Source: Struthidea cinerea
Lineage: Eukaryota > Chordata > Aves > Passeriformes > Corcoracidae
Assembly: GCA_013397865.1 (NCBI GenBank)
Contig: VZTI01002343.1
Span: 434,001 to 498,000, forward strand
Reading direction: 5' to 3'
DNA: 64,000 bases
The translations under genes were made by a program, and so were the position numbers. A model generated the notes under the pieces. It was not told where the DNA came from. It saw nothing but the letters and a program-made list of their open reading frames with translations, and made no database searches. How positions within the stretch are numbered: position 1 is the stretch's first letter; the number at the start of each line of letters is the position of its first letter. Of the stretch, positions 57,181 through 64,000 are shown one piece after another.

Positions 57181-57779
57181 ATTACTATTTCAGAAAATTA
57201 CAGTCAGATAAGGAATCTTCACTGTCTAGGAAGAGTGGGAGCAAGAAGTGCGTGTGCTGAGATGCCCTGCACCTCCTGTGGTGTGGTGATGGTAATGGGG
57301 TTGTGTCAGGAGAAGGGGATGAGATTAGTGACTTTTCAATGGGTGAAATATCTTGGATTCCTTCCTTCCTTTGTGGGAGGAATAGTAACTAAAAATGTCA
57401 TCTGGATTGCAGATCAGGTTGGAAAGTATGAGAAGTGATTATAAAATATTGGTGGTGTAGCAACCCTGCTGAAGATGCTGGGAACTGGTATAAGTAATCC
57501 AAGGGTGTGCTAACACAGTGGAGGAGTTAAGAGCCATGACCAAACAGGCTGTGGAGAAGCTGTGGTCTGTTACTGTCATGCGAGAAAGCCCGAGATAAGC
57601 ACCAGATTTGAGCTTAGATCAGTGGAGAGACTCATGTAGCACAAACCAGGGTCTTCACTGAAGGTTCTCATAAAATAAGAAGTGTTGAAGAAATGAAAAG
57701 CATAAGGAAATGGAAGTGAAGGCAAAACATGTCGAGTCCTGTGTACCGGCTAAGAAAGAAAGTAATTAAAAGTGAAAGA

Positions 57780-58048
57780 GGAAGAACTCTTGACAGTATT
57801 TACAAGGGGAGGGCTGGCCAGTGCAGCTGTTAAGAAGCAGTTGTTTACTGTGAGGGTGGTGAGGCACTGGAACAAGTTCCCCAGAGGAGCTGTGGATGCC
57901 ACATCCCTGGGAGTGTACAAGGCCAGGCTGGATGGAACTTTGAGCAACCTATCTAGTGGAAGGTGTCCCTGTCCATGGCAGGGGGATTGGGAACTAGGTG
58001 ATCTTTAAGGTACCTTCCAACCCAGGCCATTGTATGATTCTGTGATTC
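57780..58048 (+). mobile_element. CR1 LINE 3' fragment, sense to ANO6
   Basis: The plus strand reads FTVRVVRHWNKFPRGAVDAT and SLGVYKARLDGTLSNL. It ends with TACCTTCCAACCCAGGCCAT and a tail TGATTCTGTGATTC. It is the only clear CR1 in this intron in gene-sense orientation. Confidence 0.93.
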
Positions 58049-59002
58049 TATTCGCCTATCTGGTCAGGAACTCATTAAGCAGTGGCATAAAGATTCTTCC
58101 AGTTGAGCTCATCAGGAAAATAAACTACAGAAGGGACTAAGTTAATATAGCTATGGGTGCAGTGAATTGAAATAATTCATCTGTGGCATTTTCATGCATA
58201 TTTTTAATACGTAGTAAAAATTACAATGTGTTAATTGGTAATTTATCCAGCAGGAAAAAAAAATACTATCTTTATACCATTAGTTATTTGCAAAAAAAAT
58301 TACACTGCTGTAGGTTTGGCACTGCAGTTAGAGATAATAAGAAGGCTGAGATGATAATCCAGAGGGCTCTAGCAGTGCCAGAAAGTTTTATTAGTTTGTG
58401 TGCAATATCAGTAAGATTATTGGTGTTCTTTTTTTTCTTTTTGTTTTTTCTGTAAGTAGTCTAATGGAGTTTTTATAGGCATTAATGAACAAAGATGAGG
58501 TCAAGCAAGGCAGTTTACCCTTGTGAGCAGTCCCTTTGACTAGAGTGGGAATAGCATTATTTTTGTAAATAATGTAGAAAAAGCAGAATTAGTCCCTAAT
58601 GGAGGGAATATCTTCATTTAATCTTCCATCATCTCCATATATGTTGATTTATTCTAGGAAAAATAATTAAATTCATTTAATTATTCTGCTGTCTATAAAA
58701 TACAAGAAGGAATTTTGCACTAAAGCACAATTTAATCTATAAACTGATGGTAGTGCTTAACACACAACCCAGCAGTAGTACCTAAAATATTTGGTAAGAC
58801 TTAAACATGTAATAAATTTAAAAAAAAAAAAAAGATGACCTGAAGAATAGAAGACTCAATGCTGGATTATATTTTTTGACTTGTTCCTTGCCAATGACCA
58901 AGTGAGGAGAGAAAAGCTTCAAGGGCAATGCAGTCCAGCCAAGTAGAGCTCCAGATGTTTTTGTAAGTTTATTGGAATTTGCAAGAAAAGCAACGTTCTT
59001 TT

Positions 59003-59290
59003 ATCACAGAGTCACAGAACGAGCTGATTTGGAAGGGATCCAGAAGGATTATTGAGTCCAACTCTTAGCCCTGCACAGGACAGCCCCAAGAATCACACCA
59101 TGAGCCTGAGAGCATTGTTGAAATGGACTCTGCCAGGCTTGGTGCTGTGACCACTTTCCTGGGGAGCCTGTGCCGGTGCCCAACCACCCTCTGAGTGAAG
59201 AACCTTTTTCTAATATCCAACCTGAACCTCCCCTGACACAGCTTCAGGTCATTTCCTTGGGTCCTGTCCCTCTCTGGTCACCACAGTAAA
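59003..59290 (-). mobile_element. CR1 LINE 3' fragment
   Basis: ATCACAGAGTCACAGAAC, TTGGAAGGGATCCAGAAGGA and AACCTTTTTCTAATATCCAA are reverse-complement CR1 3' features. The copy ends near 59290. Confidence 0.92.
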
Positions 59291-60397
59291 ATCTGAAGAG
59301 TCCTTCAATTACTAAAACTACGAAGTATTTCCTGATTAGGAAACAAAAGTACAGTTTGTTTCTAAACTCTGGGTCCGACACCAAGAATGCTTGCAGGCAG
59401 GAGTCTTTGCACCTACACACAAGTTAAAAAGTGCCTCTAGGGTTTTGACTTTAAACTTAATCTTCTCACTGTTTTTAAAGTAATTAAAAGTATCTCTTTG
59501 GGACCCTCCTGTAAACACACTGTATAACAGCTGAATGTAGGAAATACTTTAAAGCAAACATGCTGAGAATCTCATTACAGGAATTCAAATGTATCTCCTT
59601 TGAGACATGTAAATTTAATAGCAGTGGGTAGAATTTTATAAATATATCTCAAGATTTCTAATTAGATAGCTCATCGATCCACAGACATTAAAGTCTGACC
59701 AAACAGCCATCTGCAATTACCATTGGGTTAATCATGTCAGCTCCCAGCGAAAAGGCTCCATAGCTGCTGCCTGGAGACTTGGCATTGGTGAGGAACACCA
59801 AGGGATCAGCTTGGCTGCTGAAAAACTTGTGTTTGGAGCTTGGGGCAACTGCTGTGCATGAGCTGCCCTCCCGTAAAACACACGGAAGGCAGGGTGTGCT
59901 CGCTCCCTCTGTAAAGGAGTAGTAATTTTGACAGTATGCTTGAGGTTGATCATGGCAAATCTGTCTCTGTAGATGCTGAAAAGCTTTGGTAGAGAAATTT
60001 TTCAGCTTTCTGCAGCATTCTGTGAGAGCTCTGTTGTTCTCATGAAAGCTGTGATAAACACTGCTACGGGTTTTTTCTAAACTGAGTTTTATCTATGCAC
60101 CTGGGGTCTGTTTTTCAGCGTTGTCATGGTACACAGTGAAATAATATTTTGAAGTAGGTGTTGTGAGCTTTGGCCAATGGGACCAGGGGTGGCTGCTCCA
60201 AGATCCAATGACCTCCTGCCATCTTTGGGAACCAAGTTATATAAACCAAATTATACTTTCTTCCTGAACTTGGATTTTGTCGTTACTCGCCGATCTAGGT
60301 ACGTCACAGCGGCATGTCTCATGACAAAAGCAGAGGTGGCTTGTCTTCTTTATATTTCCTGCCTAAGGACAGCTGATTTGTGTTAGTTGTTCTGGGA

Positions 60398-60427
60398 TAA
60401 AAAATAAACAAACAAACAAAAATAAAT
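60398..60427. repeat. (AAAC)n / A-rich microsatellite
   Basis: A short tetranucleotide array, AAACAAACAAAC, with flanking A-rich sequence. Confidence 0.8.
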
Positions 60428-61795
60428 CACATTATTTTAAACAATGAAGAAAACACCTTCTGATTCAAGAAGGCCCTCAGGAACCTTCAGCACTGGAGGA
60501 GATATAAAAGCAGCTTATCAGACTTTCGACCAGAGGCCCAAGTCTACAGTCCCCTCCAAAGCATTCTGTCACAGCCCTACAGCATGTCAGCCTTCAGAGT
60601 ATATGCATGTTTATCAGGCCAGGTTCTGGGCATGTGTGAGACCTAGGCAGGGGAGGGAGAGTGTTCACACAAAGCAATAAACACCTTGTGCTGCTTCTTG
60701 GTTTCATCCTTTCTACTTCTTAAAATATCAGCAATACTGTGTTTTAACAGAGATGATTTAGATCAGATATCACTAACTCCTCTGAAATTACTCAGGGAAA
60801 GAAAACATAAAACCAATGATATTTTATGGAGCTTGGGCTCAAGTTTGGACTCAAGATTCTGACAGCTGTTACATTGCCACCATTTCACATACGTGTCTCA
60901 GGCTGTGGTAGGAATACTGATTTTTACAGGATTACCTGCAGCCTGCTCCTATAGTTCTCACACAACAGGGTAAACTTCTGAGGTAGCAGGCTGCTGCTCC
61001 TTTCTATGTTCCAGTCCATGTAGGGAAGGATTACAAGCCAAACATGAGAACACAAACATGAGAATGATCCTTTTGAGATAAGTGGATCCTGCAGCATCCA
61101 TGAATTTATTTAAGTATGTAAATGTTGCAATCTTAGTCCCCAAAGGCCGGGGGTAGTAGGTGTTCAGTAGGTGTTTTCCAGTGTGGGGGTTTTTTTCAGT
61201 TGTTTATTTTCCAGAGTTATTCATGATGAAAGCATAAATAATAATATTCCATTTATCAGCTGTAGTTTGGTGTATCCTTGTCTTTATTTTTTGTTTTCTC
61301 TGAATGGAGGAGAGTTTAATTAAATGCATTGGGGATAGATGTTTATCCTGTGTCCATCTGAAGAGCTTCTGCATCTCTCACTGTGTGCAGTTCACTGAAC
61401 AAACCCATTAACTATTTGTCTCATCAGGATGTTCCTTAGGAACACCTTGCATGCAAGAATAAATATCAGAGAAATCCTGTTTGCTTTCATGATGAGTCTT
61501 CCAGTTCTTTTCCATATCTGTCACTATTTTTGCCTTTTTCTTGTGTCACTTTTAGGGCCAGTCGTTCTCTTGGTGTTCAGAATGCCAAGTTTAAGTCCAT
61601 ATGAACAGATCTGGCTCATGCAGAAGAGAAATGTCACTCACAAGTGGCATAGGATGCTCTTCAGGTCCAGACAGCGCAGCCAAAGTGCCAAGCTGGAGCA
61701 AGCAGGGATAGAGGAGTCATTCAGTGATTTCATGTTTCTGTAGTGCTCCAGTTTGCAGATACTAAACTAAATGAAAATTTGGAGGTAAAATCCTC

Positions 61796-61862
61796 TAGTT
61801 TGTGTTCAGGGATCAGACTGGATGACCTTGCTGGTACCTTCTAGTCTTACAGTCTAGGAGCT
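61796..61862 (+). mobile_element. Possible degraded CR1 3' end
   Basis: GGATCAGACTGGATGACCTT, then GGTACCTTCTAGTC resembles the segment just before the CR1 tail. The tail itself is not recognisable, so this is weak. Confidence 0.35.
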
Positions 61863-62935
61863 GGATTCACACATTTCAAAAGGTCGTTTTTCTTACCTTT
61901 GACACAAAAATTGGAATCTACAGTAAAGCCACTGCGGTGTCCTCTTCAAAAACAGAACAGATCTCAGCATACTGATATCAAGGGATAATGACTAACCTCC
62001 TAACAGCCCATCACACTTGCATTTTTCTTACTGTTATAACGAGATACATAAGCATTCTTACCTCATCGTAAATGAAAAAAGACTCTCTAAAGACTGCTGG
62101 TTGGGTTCTGGTTTTATTTCATTGGAAAAGGGATATTTTATATGTTCTCACTTCCACAGTTTTAAAGAAATGGATTAGAATCTCGGTGGAAATGAATTTG
62201 TGAAGAGGGCTATCACTGGGTCTCACAACACTGGTTGTACTCTCATGGAGATCTATAATGTTGTACAAAATGAGCAAACCCTGTGGTTGTTCCTGAGTTA
62301 CTGCCATCTGGTATGTTCATAACACTATAAAACAGTTTAGCAGGATTCTTTATAGACACCAAAGAAAAATGTCTTTCTGTGCTTTCCAAAACAAAGCTTG
62401 CATTTCCTCTTCTGGGGGCTTTTTTTCAGGTTTCATGGAATTACACTGAGGTATAGGTGAGATAGGAGGAAAACAAGGGTTTGGCTTTTTCCTCCTTATT
62501 ATTCTTGCTGCTTGGTTTTATTTTAGCTGAATGGTATCTAAGATTCAATGCTAGTCATTTTTCATCAGCATCATTAGAGTATAGCCCTGAGTTCTGTTAG
62601 CTCCCTCCTGAGATACACTATCAAAATACTGATTTCCTGTATTTTTATTCTCTGTGCCAAGCAAAAGGAGACTTGTACTTTTAGATTCATGGGTATTCTT
62701 TTCTCATAAATTCTTAGAGAGATTTTTCTCAATCTGGGATGGCTAATCGTCTATGAAGGGGCAGCAATTGCTGGAGAAACCTAGAAATGGCACTTTATGC
62801 CAGACTATCGTGCTTACTTTGCTGGGTCTAAGGCTGAAAGCTAAAGCTTCCTACTCTGAAAGACCTGTTCACAATGGTGGTGGGTGACCATTCTGAAATC
62901 TGAAGTATGACTCTACCCAGGGAATAATCCTTCTA

Positions 62936-62985
62936 TATAGGTAGCTTATAGGTACATTAGCTTATTTGTGCTTATAAGCACAAAT
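62936..62985. repeat. 22-bp perfect palindrome next to 11-bp direct repeats
   Basis: TATAGGTAGCT (62936-62946) is followed at once by TATAGGTACAT (62947-62957). TAGCTTAT occurs at 62942-62949 and again at 62958-62965. The left half ATTTGTGCTTA (62964-62974) then meets its exact reverse complement (62975-62985) with no spacer. No known transposon matches. Confidence 0.9.
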
Positions 62986-63289
62986 CTTAAGATAGATACC
63001 TGATACTTTATTAACATTGCTTCACATCAAGCAATCAAAAAGCTCTCTCTGTCTCATGGGCAGGACTGTTCATACATCTTCTCAGGTAGCTTTGGCATCG
63101 GCCTCAGAGCTTGTAGTACTATGTAATATATCTGAGAATATTTCTAATTTGCCACCTCATGGAAAAGAGGTGATTAAAAACTTGCTGCTCCTCCCTCATC
63201 CTAGAGCTAAGAAGTATAAGAAGCAGTTGCAAGCTCAAAAGCATTTAAGATGATCTAAAAAAATATATACTGCTTCTGTCTGATCGTAT

Positions 63290-63420
63290 CGTGGGAGCTT
63301 CCCTGCCTCTGTGCCCTCATCTGACGCTTCGGAACCCTGAATGGTGGTTTTGACCCAAAGCACCATTGGATTCTCTTGGGGCCAGGAGGCTGGGCCAGGT
63401 GGACCACTGACCTTGTGTAA
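63290..63420 (+). mobile_element. Possible very old CR1/LINE 3' remnant
   Basis: GGCTGGGCCAGGTGGACCAC (about 63390-63409) followed by TGACCTT resembles the end of ancient amniote CR1 copies. The rest is too diverged to be sure. Confidence 0.25.
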
Positions 63421-64000
63421 AGCTAGTGAGCAGGCTTAGTGTTCACTCACTGGTGAAAAGGCAGAGTAAGAACGTGCACAGAAGGCAAGCTGTTGGCCAC
63501 TGATTCCCCTGTAACATAAATTTGGGAGCTGGGAGCAGGCATTCTGCCCAAGGACAAAAGCCAGGAGCTAGTGCTAAGCCCTGCAGCTGAATGACCACAA
63601 GGCAGTAGTGCGTTTCACTCCCCATCTGACGGAAAGGACGAGTCCACCAGTCGGATTTACAAGCCAGATGACAGACCACCCATCCCAGCAAGAGGCTGAT
63701 TGCAGCCAGAGGCGTGGCTTTATGGTGGCATTACCTTGGAAAGTTAATAGCATTGTCAACCCTGCCTAAGCTCAAGGCTGGTAAATGTGCAGTGCCTGAT
63801 CTGTGCATTCACAGTCACCTAAAGGTGGGGGCTCTTTACCAGTAACTGAATGACCAGGACCTTCAGCATGTCATCCTCTCTCCAGAGGAATCTACTTTCT
63901 TTTTTCCATCCTTGTCTTGTTAGAGGGCTATAATAGCTGTTGCAATCTTACATCCTTCTATTTCCATGTTCTCAAAGTCTGGGGAAAGATTTTTGTGTTC

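Larger units (their letters stand above)
48519..64000 (+). other. ANO6: ANO6 intron 1 (5' part), no further exon recognised
   Basis: It starts at the GTGAGT donor and runs off the window. I looked for the next ANO6 coding segment in all three plus frames and did not find it. The intron carries five clear CR1 copies (four minus, one plus), two doubtful older repeats near 61.8 and 63.3 kb, and two strong inverted repeats. The 49.42-53.77 and 59.3-64.0 kb stretches are otherwise unique AT-rich DNA. There is an isolated N at 49493. Confidence 0.75.

Noticed and set aside
48519..64000. Search for ANO6 exon 2
   Set aside because: No plus-strand segment with an acceptor and the expected continuation of the ANO6 N-terminal domain was seen, so the exon is assumed to lie beyond the window.
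1..64000. tRNA, rRNA, CRISPR, plasmid or bacterial-type operon features
   Set aside because: None seen; CpG islands, CR1 LINEs, intron donors and gene density all indicate a vertebrate nuclear genome.

Overview
The window looks like bird nuclear DNA. It has no dense coding. It is AT-rich unique sequence broken by two strong CpG islands and by about ten truncated CR1 LINEs carrying the 8-bp tail repeat typical of avian CR1 (CACAGAAT and relatives). Short runs of N sit in the most GC-rich or low-complexity places, as in a short-read bird assembly. The species cannot be named from what is visible.

Only two protein-coding genes are supportable, each by its first coding exon, and they face away from each other. 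On the minus strand, the CpG island at about 2.9-4.4 kb holds exon 1 of DBX2, a neural-tube homeobox gene. Positions 1 to about 3.5 kb are the start of its intron 1. On the plus strand, the CpG island at about 48.1-49.1 kb holds exon 1 of ANO6 (TMEM16F, a calcium-activated phospholipid scramblase). The rest of the window to 64 kb is its intron 1; I found no second ANO6 exon. DBX2 and ANO6 are also neighbours on human 12q12, so the order supports both calls. The two start codons are 44,459 bp apart.

The interval between the genes (about 4.5-48.1 kb) has no convincing coding gene. It holds CR1 copies near 5.9, 7.3-9.4, 16.3-17.1, 21.0-21.8 and 45.0 kb. It also has a long pyrimidine tract with an assembly gap (31.7-32.0 kb), abutting a small isolated CpG-rich patch (32.03-32.18 kb) that could be the promoter of an unannotated transcript. 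Several AT-rich blocks are dense in homeodomain-, POU- and SOX-type sites. The best, at 25.1-25.5 kb, is a candidate enhancer. ANO6 intron 1 has five clear CR1 copies, four of them antisense to the gene.

Structure not explained by the genes includes four perfect inverted repeats or palindromes of notable length (9.83, 20.11, 50.61 and 62.96 kb). The last is a 22-bp perfect palindrome beside short direct repeats. No RNA gene, CRISPR array or intact transposable element was found. The regulatory calls are motif-based inferences, and cross-species alignment would decide them. I see no clear evidence of a new gene system here.
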